A stretch of 64,000 nucleotides of DNA from Arthrobacter sp. OVS8. GTDB taxonomy: Bacteria > Actinomycetota > Actinomycetes > Actinomycetales > Micrococcaceae. Under the pieces are notes generated by a model that was not told the DNA's origin, did no database searches, and worked only from the letters and a program-made list of their open reading frames with translations. The position numbers and the translations under genes are program-made. Position 1 is the stretch's first letter. The number at the start of each line of letters is the position of its first letter. The stretch is from assembly GCA_028370155.1 (NCBI GenBank), contig CP116670.1, positions 2,914,001 through 2,978,000 of the forward strand. The letters are read 5' to 3'. This document shows, piece after piece, positions 49,071 to 59,281 of the stretch.

Positions 49071-49157
49071 GTGAATCTTGTCAGCAATCCTGCGCGCGGC
49101 GAGGCTGTCTCCGCCGGCCCGGCAGGCACCGCACAGGCACCGGCGATCCAGAACTAG
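49071..49157 (+). CDS. possible 28-residue leader peptide
   Basis: GTG 49071 to TAG 49155-49157, ending 6 bases before the first permease ATG. GGAAGGATCAGGTA just before GTG includes GGAAGGA 7-13 bases upstream, a fair ribosome site. The peptide is Ala/Gly/Pro-rich with NLVSNPARGEAVSAG and ends APAIQN; no run of one amino acid suggests classical attenuation. It could couple translation to the permease gene or be chance. Confidence 0.4.
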   Translation: MNLVSNPARGEAVSAGPAGTAQAPAIQN

Positions 49158-49163
49158 TCACCC

Positions 49164-50149
49164 ATGCTCCGATACCTCGCCAAGCGCGCCCTCACCTATG
49201 CCTTCATGATCTTCCTGACCACCACCGCCGGGTACTTCCTGGCCGTGAACACCCTGCAGCCGGCGCTGCTGGAGCAGGAGCGGATCCCTCGGCCCACCCC
49301 CGAGCAGGTGGCCAACTCCTTCCGGCTCAAGGGCCTCGATCCGGATCTCAGCCCGTGGGAACGCTACGTCGAGTGGCTCACGGCGATCGTCACCCGCTGG
49401 GACTGGGGCGCAGCCCCAGCGGCGCGTTCATCAACGCCGAATTCGGCGACCGGGTCTGGATCTCCACCCGGCTGTTCCTGGCCTCCATCATCCTGACCCT
49501 CATCATCGGCATCGCCCTGGGCGTCTACACGGCGGCCCGGCAGTACAAAGCCTCGGACCGGGTCATCACCTCCTACAGCTACCTCGTCTACATCGTGCCC
49601 GCGCCGATCGCCTACTTCCTGGTGCAGCTCGGAGCCATCAACATCAACGAGACGGTGGGCGAACGGATCTTCTTTGTCACCGGCATTTCCACGCCCGGGC
49701 TGGAGGGGGACGGCTGGGCGCAGTTCGTGGACATGCTGGCCCACTATGCGGTGCCGACATTCGCGATCACGATCGTGGGCTGGGGCGCCTACCAGATCGC
49801 CCAGCGCCAATACCTCCTGGACAACGTCAACGCCGACTTCGTCCGGACCGCCAGGGCCAAGGGACTGACCCGCAACCAGGCCATCAGCCGGCACGCCCTG
49901 CGCGTGTCCTTCATCCCCGTGGCGCAAAGCATCGCGTTCACGATCCCGGCCATTTTCGCCGGCGGCTTCTTCGCTGAAAAGATCTTCGCCTGGCACGGCG
50001 TCGGGTCCTGGAGCATCGACGCGATCGCCCTGCAGGACGTCAACGCCGCGACGGCGACCCTCGCCTACGGCTCCGTGATCTTCGCGATCGGTGCGATCCT
50101 TGCGGACTTCGCCACCACGCTGGTCGACCCGAGAGTGCGGGTGCAGTAA
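49164..50149 (+). CDS. peptide-type ABC importer permease, DppB/OppB family (frameshifted)
   Basis: About 328 residues, six membrane segments. MLRYLAKRALTYAFMIFLTT is the characteristic N-terminus of this permease class. One base is lost near 49410, after RWDWG, before SPSGAFINAEFGDRVW. The cytoplasmic EAA-type loop is in FVRTARAKGLTRNQAISRHA, and IFAGGFFAEKIFAWHGVGSW is the last conserved block. It forms the membrane pore with the next gene product. First gene of a four-gene operon: permease, permease, fused ATPase, binding protein. Confidence 0.88.
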
Positions 50150-50151
50150 CC

Positions 50152-51173
50152 ATGACAAACCTCAACACCATCGACCCGGCCGCCGTCACCGGCGAGGCCA
50201 AGATCGAGAACAACGACGTCGTCATCGCCAAGTCGACGATCATCCTCCGCCGCTTCCTGCGCAACAAGACCGCCGTCGTCGGCCTGGTCATCTTCGCGGC
50301 GCTGACGCTGTTCTCCCTGATCGGCGGGTTCTTCTCCAGCTGGGACAAAGAAACGATCGACCCCTTCAGCATCGGCATGCCGCCGTCGGCCGAGCACCTG
50401 CTGGGCACCTCGCAGGCCGGCATCGACCTGTACGCCCTCACCGTCGAAGGCACCCGGGTCTCGATCCTGATCGGCCTCGTCGTCGGCCTCGTCTCCGTGC
50501 TGATCGCGGCGGTGTACGGCTGCACCATGGCCTACTTCGGCGGGAAGGTGGACAAGGTCATGCTGTTCATCCTCGAAGCCCTGATCATGATGCCGGCGCT
50601 GCTGGTGGTGGCCGTGGCCACGAGCGGCGGCGGCAACGGCCTGCAGGAGAGCCTGCCCAGCTGGCTGCTGCTGATTATCGTCCTGCTGGTCTTCAGCTGG
50701 ATGGGCACCGCCCGCCTCATCCGCTCCCTGTCGATGTCCCTGATGTCCCGGGACTTCGTCAAGGCGGCCCAGTACATGGGGATCCCGCCGCGGCGCATCG
50801 TCTGGCGGCACCTCGTCCCGAATATCGGCTCGCTCCTGGTCCTTGACATCACCCGCGGAGTCACCGGCGCGATCCTGGCCGAGGTTGCGTTCTCCTTCAT
50901 CGGCATCGGCATCAAGGTGCCGGATGTGAGCCTGGGCGTGCTGATCGGCCAGGCCACGTCTCAGGTATCCACGTTCCCGTGGATGTTCTGGGTCCCGCTG
51001 ACCGTCATGTTCCTGCTCACCGGTTCGCTCGCCATGATGAACGACGGCCTGCGGGACGCGTTCGACCCCAGCTCCAGCTCCATCGGCAGCGCCAAGAAGC
51101 GCGCCTCCGGCAAGGGCAGGACCGGCAGGAACCAGAAGAACGCCACGACCGGCAAGACACAGGAGAAGGCCTC

Positions 51174-51177
<4 letters not shown>
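50152..51177 (+). CDS. peptide-type ABC importer permease, DppC/OppC family
   Basis: Intact 341-residue permease with the N-terminal OppC region (VIAKSTIILRRFLRNKTAVV), six membrane segments, and the EAA loop FVKAAQYMGIPPRRIVWRHL. AEHLLGTSQAGIDLYA matches the family G-T-D/S-x-x-G-R/I-D pattern in the first periplasmic part. A Lys/Arg-rich tail of about 30 residues is longer than usual. It starts 2 bases after the first permease and ends by ATGA overlap with the ATPase gene. Confidence 0.92.
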
Positions 51178-53452
<2,275 letters not shown>

Positions 53453-53505
53453 CGCACCACACCGCACCTGCATCACAACTCGCACAAAAAATGAAGGGGA
53501 TCATG

Positions 53506-55200
53506 ATGAAGAATCTGACCAAGATCGGCGGGGTGGCCGCCGTAGCGGCAGCACTCGCGCTGACCGGCTGCGGCGGAGGCGGCGCCACCACGTCCGCCGA
53601 GAGCGCCAAGGCCCAGGACGCCTCCGGCGACATCAACAAGCTCATCAGCGTCAACACCAAAAAGGCGGATGAGCTGAAGCAGGGCGGCACCGTGACGCTG
53701 CCGGTCGGCAACATCGGCCCGGACTTCAACGGCTTCTCCAACGCGGGCAACTCCGCGGACAACACGGAACTGCACTACCCCATCGACGAAGCCGGCTACG
53801 TGGGCTGCTGGAAGTACGACTTCGACGGCAGCACCAAGCTGAACACCAACTTCTGCGAAGACTTCAAGAGCGAGGTCAAAGACGGCAAGCAGACCATCAC
53901 CATCAAGATCAACCCGAAGGCCGAGTACAACGATGGCACCCCCATCAACGCCGAGACCTTCGTGAACACCTGGACGATGCTCAACGGCAAGAACAAGGAC
54001 ATCGACATCGTGTCCTCGGGTGCCTACGAGTTCATCGACTCCGTCAAGGCCGGCAGCAGTGACAAGGAAGTCATCGCGACCACCACCCAGCCGGTCTACC
54101 CGCTGAGCGACATCTTCGCCGGCTTCATCCCGCAGGCCGTCAACACCCCGGAGCTCTTCAACACCGGTTTCTCCGGCGAAATGCACCCCGAGTGGATGGC
54201 CGGCCCGTTCAAGGTCGAAAAGTACGACTCCGCGGCCAAGACCGTCTCCATGGTCCCGAACGAGAAGTGGTGGGGCGAGAAGCCGGTCCTGGAAAAGGTG
54301 ATCTTCCGCCAGCTCGAGGCCAGCGCCGAGATCGCCGCCTTCAAGAACAGCGAAATCGACATGGCCGACGGCCGCACGCTGACCAAATACAAGCAGCTCG
54401 AAGGCACCAAGAACTCCGAGGTCCGGCGCGGCCAGCGCCTCTTCGCGGGTGGCCTGAACCTCAACGCCATGAAGGCCCCGCTGACTGACGTCGCGGTCCG
54501 CCAGGCGATCTTCACCGCCGTGGACCGTCCGGCCGTCCGCGCCGTGCGTTTCGGCGGGCTGAACTGGGAAGAGGAAAGCTCGGGATCGATGATGCTGATG
54601 CCGTTCTCCAAGTACTACCAGGACAACTACCCGGTCAAGGAAGCGGGCACGGACGCGGCCAAGAAGGTCCTGACCGACGCCGGCTACGCGCCGAACGCCA
54701 AGGGCACCATGGAGAAGGACGGCAAGCCCGTCTCCTTCAAGATCACCAACTTCGGTGACGACCCCACGTCCCTCGCCACCGTGCAGACCCTGCAGAAGCA
54801 GCTCCAGGCCGCCGGCATGGAGGTCGGCATCGACCAGCGCGGCGACGCGGACTTCGGCAAGGTCCTGGGCAGCCGCGACTTCCAGCTCACCATCAGCGGC
54901 TACACCGTCGGCGCGGATGCAACCTCGGGCGTGAAGCAGTTCTACGAGTCCAAGACCAACGAGAACGAACTCGGCGACGCCGAACTGGACAAGGCCATCA
55001 AGGACCTCGCCTCCATCCAGGACGACACCGAGCGCAACAAGGCCGCCATGGAGGTCGAAAAGAAGCACATGGCCAAGTACTACTCCATGGGCGTCCTCAT
55101 GAACGGCCCGCAGATCTACTTCGCCCGCACCGGTCTCGCCAACTACGGCGCGTCCCTGTTCCAGACTCCGGACTGGAGCGTCGTCGGCTGGCAGAAGTAA
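53506..55200 (+). CDS. peptide-type ABC importer solute-binding lipoprotein (family 5)
   Basis: Intact lipoprotein of about 564 residues that captures peptides or nickel-like or opine-like ligands outside the membrane. The signal is MKNLTKIGGVAAVAAALA with lipobox LTGC, so lipidation is at Cys about 21. The mature domain has IKINPKAEYNDGTPINAETF and GAYEFIDSV in the family positions. AAGGGG lies 6 bases before ATG 53506; ATG 53491 and 53503 are alternatives. It has no frameshift. Codon use is strongly biased to preferred C/G-ending codons (AAG, AAC, GGC), suggesting high expression. Ligand unknown. Confidence 0.9.
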   Translation: MKNLTKIGGVAAVAAALALTGCGGGGATTSAESAKAQDASGDINKLISVNTKKADELKQGGTVTLPVGNIGPDFNGFSNAGNSADNTELHYPIDEAGYVGCWKYDFDGSTKLNTNFCEDFKSEVKDGKQTITIKINPKAEYNDGTPINAETFVNTWTMLNGKNKDIDIVSSGAYEFIDSVKAGSSDKEVIATTTQPVYPLSDIFAGFIPQAVNTPELFNTGFSGEMHPEWMAGPFKVEKYDSAAKTVSMVPNEKWWGEKPVLEKVIFRQLEASAEIAAFKNSEIDMADGRTLTKYKQLEGTKNSEVRRGQRLFAGGLNLNAMKAPLTDVAVRQAIFTAVDRPAVRAVRFGGLNWEEESSGSMMLMPFSKYYQDNYPVKEAGTDAAKKVLTDAGYAPNAKGTMEKDGKPVSFKITNFGDDPTSLATVQTLQKQLQAAGMEVGIDQRGDADFGKVLGSRDFQLTISGYTVGADATSGVKQFYESKTNENELGDAELDKAIKDLASIQDDTERNKAAMEVEKKHMAKYYSMGVLMNGPQIYFARTGLANYGASLFQTPDWSVVGWQK

Positions 55201-55236
55201 CCCCTCCGACGCTCCCTCACCTTTAGCAGCTTTTCG

Positions 55237-55250
55237 GGCGACGCCCCTCA
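55237..55250 (+). terminator. left arm of the importer-operon terminator, split by the IS
   Basis: GGCGACGCCCCTCA pairs with TGAGGGGGCGTCGCC at 56696-56710 on the far side of the insertion sequence. Joined without the element, the loop is only CCTAT. See the right-arm entry and the findings. Confidence 0.75.
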
Positions 55251-55253
55251 CCT

Positions 55254-55279
55254 TGAACTGGTCCCCAAAAGTTGGACTG
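55254..55279. repeat. IS left terminal inverted repeat
   Basis: 26 bp; differs from the reverse complement of the right end at two positions (8 and 14). Confidence 0.85.
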
Positions 55280-55292
55280 GCTAAGTGGGATT

Positions 55293-56167
55293 CTAGGCCG
55301 CAAGGGTCTGGGCCCGGTATTGGACCGGGCTCAGACCCTTGAGCTTTGTGGAGATTCTTTCGTTGTTGTACCAGCGGATGTACTCCTTCAGCGCTGTTGC
55401 CAGGGCCTCGGTGCTCAGGAAGCGAACGTGATGGAAGAGCTCTTCCTTGAGATGTCCGAAGAAGTTCTCCATGACTGCGTTGTCGTAGCAGTTGCCCTTG
55501 CGGGACATCGACTGGGCAGCGCCGGCATCGTTGAGAAGGATCCGCCAGGAGGTGTGCTGGTATTGGACGCCTTGGTCCGAATGCACCAGCGGCTGCTGTC
55601 CCGGCTCGAGACAGGCGAGGGCACCGCGGAGCGAACTGTTGGTCAGCTCCAAGTTCGGCGAGTTCCCAACGGAATAGGAAATGATCTGCCGGTCAAAGAG
55701 GTCCATGACCGGTGACAGGTAGAGCTTCCGGTCCCCGACGCGGAACTCCGTCACGTCCGTCACCCACTTCTGGTTCGGCGCGTCAGCATCAAACTTACGG
55801 TTCAGAAGGTTCGGGGCAATAGCGCCCTGCTGGCCTTGGTAAGAGCTATAGCGCTTCCTTCGCCGGACCTTGCATGCCAGCCCGAGCCCTCGCATGAGCT
55901 GCAGTACGGTCTTCTTCGCGACCGCCCACCCTTGCCTGGTTAGCTTGCTGTGGATCCGGCGGTGGCCGTAGCGGCCATGGTTCGTGGTGAAGATCTCCGT
56001 GACCGCAGCCTTGAGTGCTGCCTTCGGATCTGGAGACCGGCGCCTGGCCTGGTGATAAAGAACGTGGAGCGGGCCAGGCCCGCGACCCCCAGAAGGACCG
56101 GGAGCGGGAAGTCAGCCTTGAGGGCAACGACGGCCTGGAACTTCAGCGTCGTCCCTGATCCCTCAAG
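55293..56167 (-). CDS. IS3-family transposase OrfB (frameshifted)
   Basis: Integrase-type catalytic part. From the overlap with orfA it reads LKFQAVVALKADFPLPVLLG and GLARSTFF; one base (probably a T in a TTT run near 56062) is missing, after which the other frame gives RRIHSKLTRQGWAVAKKTVL and the rve core. Catalytic residues are Asp in KWVTDVTEFRV, Asp in PLVHSDQGVQYQ and Glu in NCYDNAVMENFFGHLKEEL. No own start codon is visible, as usual for IS3 orfB, which is made by -1 frameshifting from orfA; the overlap is about 25 bases and no A-run slippery site is evident. Confidence 0.85.
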
Positions 56168-56631
56168 GCCCGCAGTTTTCCCAAGTACGCCACCTCAGCA
56201 CGTAGGCGTTCGTTATCCCGGCGCAGTCGTTCCAGCTCTGCTACCTCGGTCGGTGGGGGTGGAACTGCGGACTTCGCGGGCCTGCCTTTGGCCTTGGGTC
56301 GCAACGCCTCCGCACCATCACGGCGATACGCCCGAACCCACTTCTGCAGCAACTGACGCGAAGACAATCCGGCCTCCACAGCCAGATCCGGGCCAGTCTC
56401 GCCGGCAAGGAACCGTTCCACCAAAGCGAGCTTGAACTCATACGAATACGACTTCGCCGGTTTGCTCACCAGCACTCCTTGCCCATGTATCCTCCACCGC
56501 CCATACAGCGCCCTCACGGGCACACGAGGCGCATCCATCAAGCGGGACGCCGCCCGATACCCGATGCCCTTCTCAAACCACGCTACCGCCGCCTGGCGCT
56601 GGGCCTCCGACAAAGAACTCTGTGCACGCAT
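56143..56631 (-). CDS. IS3-family transposase OrfA
   Basis: Intact 162-residue DNA-binding part. Two helix-turn-helix units are visible: SEAQRQAAVAWFEKGIGYRA and YEFKLALVERFLAGETGPDL, followed by the leucine-zipper-like LERLRRDNERLRAEVAYLGK. ATG 56631 is preceded on the minus strand by GGGGAG with 7 bases spacing. That ribosome site lies inside a hairpin made by the right end of the element (56634-56688). Confidence 0.85.
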   Translation of the reverse strand: MRAQSSLSEAQRQAAVAWFEKGIGYRAASRLMDAPRVPVRALYGRWRIHGQGVLVSKPAKSYSYEFKLALVERFLAGETGPDLAVEAGLSSRQLLQKWVRAYRRDGAEALRPKAKGRPAKSAVPPPPTEVAELERLRRDNERLRAEVAYLGKLRALRDQGRR

Positions 56632-56633
56632 AA

Positions 56634-56688
56634 AACTGCTCCCCGAAAGTCGAACTGAATTTCTCAGTCCAACTTTCGGGGAGCAGTT
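56634..56688 (-). repeat. internal inverted copy of the IS right end (hairpin over the orfA ribosome site)
   Basis: The right terminal repeat is followed six bases inward by an inverted copy of itself: 24-base arms with 22 matches, including 17 consecutive bases (AACTGCTCCCCGAAAGT). The GGGGAG ribosome site of orfA lies in the proximal arm and pairs with CTCCCC in the distal one. Confidence 0.75.
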
Positions 56689-56690
56689 CA
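56665..56690. repeat. IS right terminal inverted repeat
   Basis: 26 bp ending CAGTTCA; partner of 55254-55279. The direct repeat CCT follows. Confidence 0.85.
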
Positions 56691-56695
56691 CCTAT

Positions 56696-56710
56696 TGAGG
56701 GGGCGTCGCC
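56696..56710 (+). terminator. right arm of the importer-operon terminator, split by the IS
   Basis: TGAGGGGGCGTCGCC followed by TGTTTTGTTG. It complements 55237-55250 with one extra G (or one lost C on the left). With the element removed this is a 14-bp stem, 5-base loop and T-rich tail, a good intrinsic terminator for the importer operon. Confidence 0.75.
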
Positions 56711-56768
56711 TGTTTTGTTGCGATATCTGAGGGAGCGTTGAATGGGCTCGCCGGAGTAGCGTGGGACC

Positions 56769-57821
56769 ATGACAACAGACTCCAACCGGCCCATCCGCAC
56801 GGCCGTCGCCGGCTTCGGCCTCTCGGGCAGCGTCTTCCACGCCCCCTGCTCGCCGCCGACCCCGCCTTTTCCCTGGAGATGATCTCCACGTCCGACGCCG
56901 GCCGGCAGTCCGCCGCGTCCGCCCGGTACCCCGGCGCCCGGATTGTGGACACCCCGGCGGACATCCTGGAGCGCGCCGGTGACCTGGACCTGCTGATCCT
57001 GGGGACCCCGCCGGCCACGCATTACCCGCTCGCGAAGGCCGCGCTGGAAGCCGGGCTCGACGTCGTCGTCGACAAGCCGTTTACGGTGCGCAGCGCCGAA
57101 GGCGAGGAGCTCATCCGGCTTGCGGAGCGGCTGGGCCGCGTCCTCACCGTCTTCCAGAACCGGCGCTGGGACGGCGATTACCTCACCGTCCGCGGGCTGC
57201 TGGACAGCGGTGCCCTGGGCGGCATCACACGGTTCGAATCCCGCTTTGAACGCTGGTCCCCGACGGTCGCCAAGGCCTGGAAAGCGGAGGCGACCGCGGA
57301 CGACGGCGGCGGGGTGCTGTTCGACCTCGGCACCCACCTGCTGGACCAGGCGGTGCAGCTCTTCGGACCCGCCGCGGTCACCCACGCCGAACTCGCGGCG
57401 CGCCGGGCAGGGGAAGACCGACGACGACGTGTTCCTGGCCCTGCGGCACGAATCCGGCGTGACGACCCACCTGTGGATGAACATGCTCTGCGCCCAGCAG
57501 GGCCCGCGCTTCCGGCTGCTGGGCAGCGACGGCGCGTTCGCCAAGCACGGCGTCGACCCGCAGGAGCCCTTTATCGTGGCCGGCGGCAGCCCGCTGGATC
57601 CCGACTACGGGGTCGAGGACCGGGACTGGGCCGGGCTGCTGGGCCGCGACGGGCACCTGGACCGGCTGCCCACCGAGCGCGGCGCATACCCGGAGTTCTA
57701 CCGGATCCTCGCGGAGAAGATCAGCGGCGGCGGGGCGGCGTCGGCATTGCCGCTCCCGGTGGACCCGGCGGGGCCGGTGGAGGTGCTGCGGCTGATCGAG
57801 CAGGCGCGGGCGCTGGCTTAG
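56769..57821 (+). CDS. Gfo/Idh/MocA-family oxidoreductase (frameshifted)
   Basis: About 350 residues. RTAVAGFGLSGSVFHAPL is the Rossmann start typical of the YhhX/scyllo-inositol dehydrogenase-like branch, with LEAGLDVVVDKPFTVRSAEG as the EKP-like motif and FQNRRWDGDYLTVRGLL after it. FDLGTHLLDQAVQLFGPA contains the catalytic G-x-H-x-x-D. One lost base near 56845 and, near 57405, an extra G in a GGGG run (or two lost bases) split the frame. It stands alone after the IS and converges on ald across a long hairpin. Substrate, probably a sugar or cyclitol, is unknown. Confidence 0.8.
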
Positions 57822-57834
57822 CCGTTAAACAGCA

Positions 57835-57894
57835 ATCGGCTGCTCCGCAACTGCCCTTCTGGGGGTCCAATAGGGCGGTTACGGAGCAGCCGAT
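57835..57894. terminator. long hairpin between convergent oxidoreductase and ald genes
   Basis: ATCGGCTGCTCCG (57835-57847) pairs perfectly with CGGAGCAGCCGAT (57882-57894). The stem continues CAACTGCCC against GGGCGGTTA with two non-Watson-Crick positions, around a 16-base loop. It is a likely bidirectional terminator. Confidence 0.75.
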
Positions 57895-57909
57895 GCTAAC
57901 TCCGGGGTG

Positions 57910-59028
57910 TTATGCGGAGACCAGTTCGTGCCAGTCGGCGACGAGGGGCAGGTTGTGCGCCTCGGAGACCGAGCGGTGCGCCACCTTTCCGCCGGCAATG
58001 TTGAGGCCGGCGGCCAGGGCGGCGTCGCGTTCGAAGGCGGCCTTGACGCCCAGGTTGGCCAGGGCGACGGCGTAGCGCAGGGTGACGTTGGTCAGTGCGT
58101 AGGTGGAGGTGTTCGGGACGGCACCCGGCATGTTGGCAACGCAGTAGAAGATCGTGTTGTGGACCTTGTACGTCGGTTCCTGGTGCGTGGTGGGGTGGGT
58201 GTCCTCGAAGCAGCCGCCCTGGTCAACGGCGATGTCCACCAGCACGGAGCCGGGCTTCATGCGGGAGACGAGCTCGTTGGTGACCAGCTTCGGGGCCTTG
58301 GCGCCCGGGATCAGGACGGAGCCGATCACGAGGTCGGCGTCGACCACGGACTTCTCGATCTCGTAGGCGTTGGAGGCAACCGTCTTCAGGCGGCCCTGGT
58401 ACTGGGCATCCAGTTCGCGCAGGCGGTTGATGTTGATGTCCAGGATGGTGACGTCGGCGCCGAGGCCCAGGGCCATGGCGGCGGCGTTGGTCCCGGCAAC
58501 ACCGGCGCCGAGGACAACCACCTTGGCCGGGCGGACGCCCGGTACGCCGCCGAGCAGCACACCCTTGCCGCCGGCCGGAGCCATCAGCGAGGTGGCGCCC
58601 ACCTGGACGGACAGGCGGCCCGCGACCTCGGACATCGGGGCGAGCAGCGGCAGGGCGCGGCCTTCCTGGACGGTCTCGTAGGCGATGGCGGTGACGCCGC
58701 TGTTGATCAGGGCCTGGGTCAGCTCCGGCTCGGCCGCGAGGTGCAGGTAGGTAAAGAGGATCAAGCCCTTGCGGAAGCGGTGGTATTCGGCCTTGACCGG
58801 CTCCTTGACCTTCAGGACCATGTCGGCGCGCGCCCAGACGTCATCGGCTTCGGTGACGATCTCGGCGCCGGCGATGGCGTATTCCTCGTCCGTGATGCCC
58901 GAGCCCAGGCCCGCGCCGCGCTCCACCAGGACCGAGTGGCCGTGGGTGCGGAATTCGTGGACACCGGCAGCTGTGATGGCGACGCGGAATTCGTTGTTCT
59001 TGATCTCTTTGGGGACACCGATGATCAT
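57910..59028 (-). CDS. ald: alanine dehydrogenase
   Basis: Intact 372-residue NAD-dependent enzyme interconverting L-alanine and pyruvate plus ammonia. MIIGVPKEIKNNEFRVAIT is the family start; MVLKVKEPVKAEY carries the catalytic lysine and FTYLHLAAEPELT the catalytic histidine. The NAD site is VVVLGAGVAGTNAAAMALGL and YCVANMPGAVPNTSTYALTN is the late signature. ATG 59028 is 254 bases from the divergent PucR-type gene, the natural regulator candidate. Confidence 0.95.
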   Translation of the reverse strand: MIIGVPKEIKNNEFRVAITAAGVHEFRTHGHSVLVERGAGLGSGITDEEYAIAGAEIVTEADDVWARADMVLKVKEPVKAEYHRFRKGLILFTYLHLAAEPELTQALINSGVTAIAYETVQEGRALPLLAPMSEVAGRLSVQVGATSLMAPAGGKGVLLGGVPGVRPAKVVVLGAGVAGTNAAAMALGLGADVTILDININRLRELDAQYQGRLKTVASNAYEIEKSVVDADLVIGSVLIPGAKAPKLVTNELVSRMKPGSVLVDIAVDQGGCFEDTHPTTHQEPTYKVHNTIFYCVANMPGAVPNTSTYALTNVTLRYAVALANLGVKAAFERDAALAAGLNIAGGKVAHRSVSEAHNLPLVADWHELVSA

Positions 59029-59071
59029 TTGGGGACTCCATTGCTGGCGGCTTTATGGGCCTGGGTGTGGG

Positions 59072-59086
59072 GGAAGTTGTACTTCC
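59072..59086. promoter_or_regulatory. palindrome in the ald/PucR intergenic region
   Basis: GGAAGT-TGT-ACTTCC, 43 bases before the ald start. A second, looser pair, GGTGTC (59205-59210) and GACACC (59229-59234), lies nearer the PucR gene. Both are operator candidates for the divergent promoters. Confidence 0.4.
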
Positions 59087-59281
59087 AGAATAAATCCGGC
59101 TGTGAGGCAAGCGACAGGTCCGGCCGCGCGGCAGCGCCGGCTTCCGCGGAATTCCGCGCTTTTCCAAATAGCACGCTGGACATTTGTCGAACCCGCAAGC
59201 GTCAGGTGTCGCCTGCTGTCCGTTGGGTGACACCCGCCGCCGCATTCCCGGCGCGGGGCCGATCGGCAGTAATGTGGCAGC

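Larger units (their letters stand above)
48810..49163 (+). promoter_or_regulatory. 354-base untranslated leader region of the peptide importer operon
   Basis: No gene except a 28-codon reading frame at its end. Its first third is AT-richer (around 48840-48880, CTGAATTATTCATAACGAT) and probably holds the promoter. The centre (48960-49060) has several short complementary stretches, the clearest being the hairpin at 48992-49010. I do not recognise a known riboswitch class. Confidence 0.5.
55254..56690 (-). mobile_element. IS3-family insertion sequence, 1437 bp
   Basis: Complete element. The ends are inverted repeats of 26 bp with 24 matches: left 55254-55279 (TGAACTGGTCCCC...), right 56665-56690 (...CGGGGAGCAGTTCA), starting TG and ending CA. 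The 3-base target duplication CCT is at 55251-55253 and 56691-56693. Two overlapping genes on the minus strand, orfA and orfB, with a -1 frame relation, are typical of the IS3 family; orfB has the DDE motif. Nearly identical repeats and the exact duplication suggest a recent insertion. One apparent single-base loss in orfB fits the error pattern of the rest of the window. Confidence 0.9.

Noticed and set aside
53473..55251. A 590-codon minus-strand open frame opposite the binding-protein gene
   Set aside because: Antisense frame caused by strongly biased codons of the lipoprotein gene, which has a clear signal peptide and lipobox.
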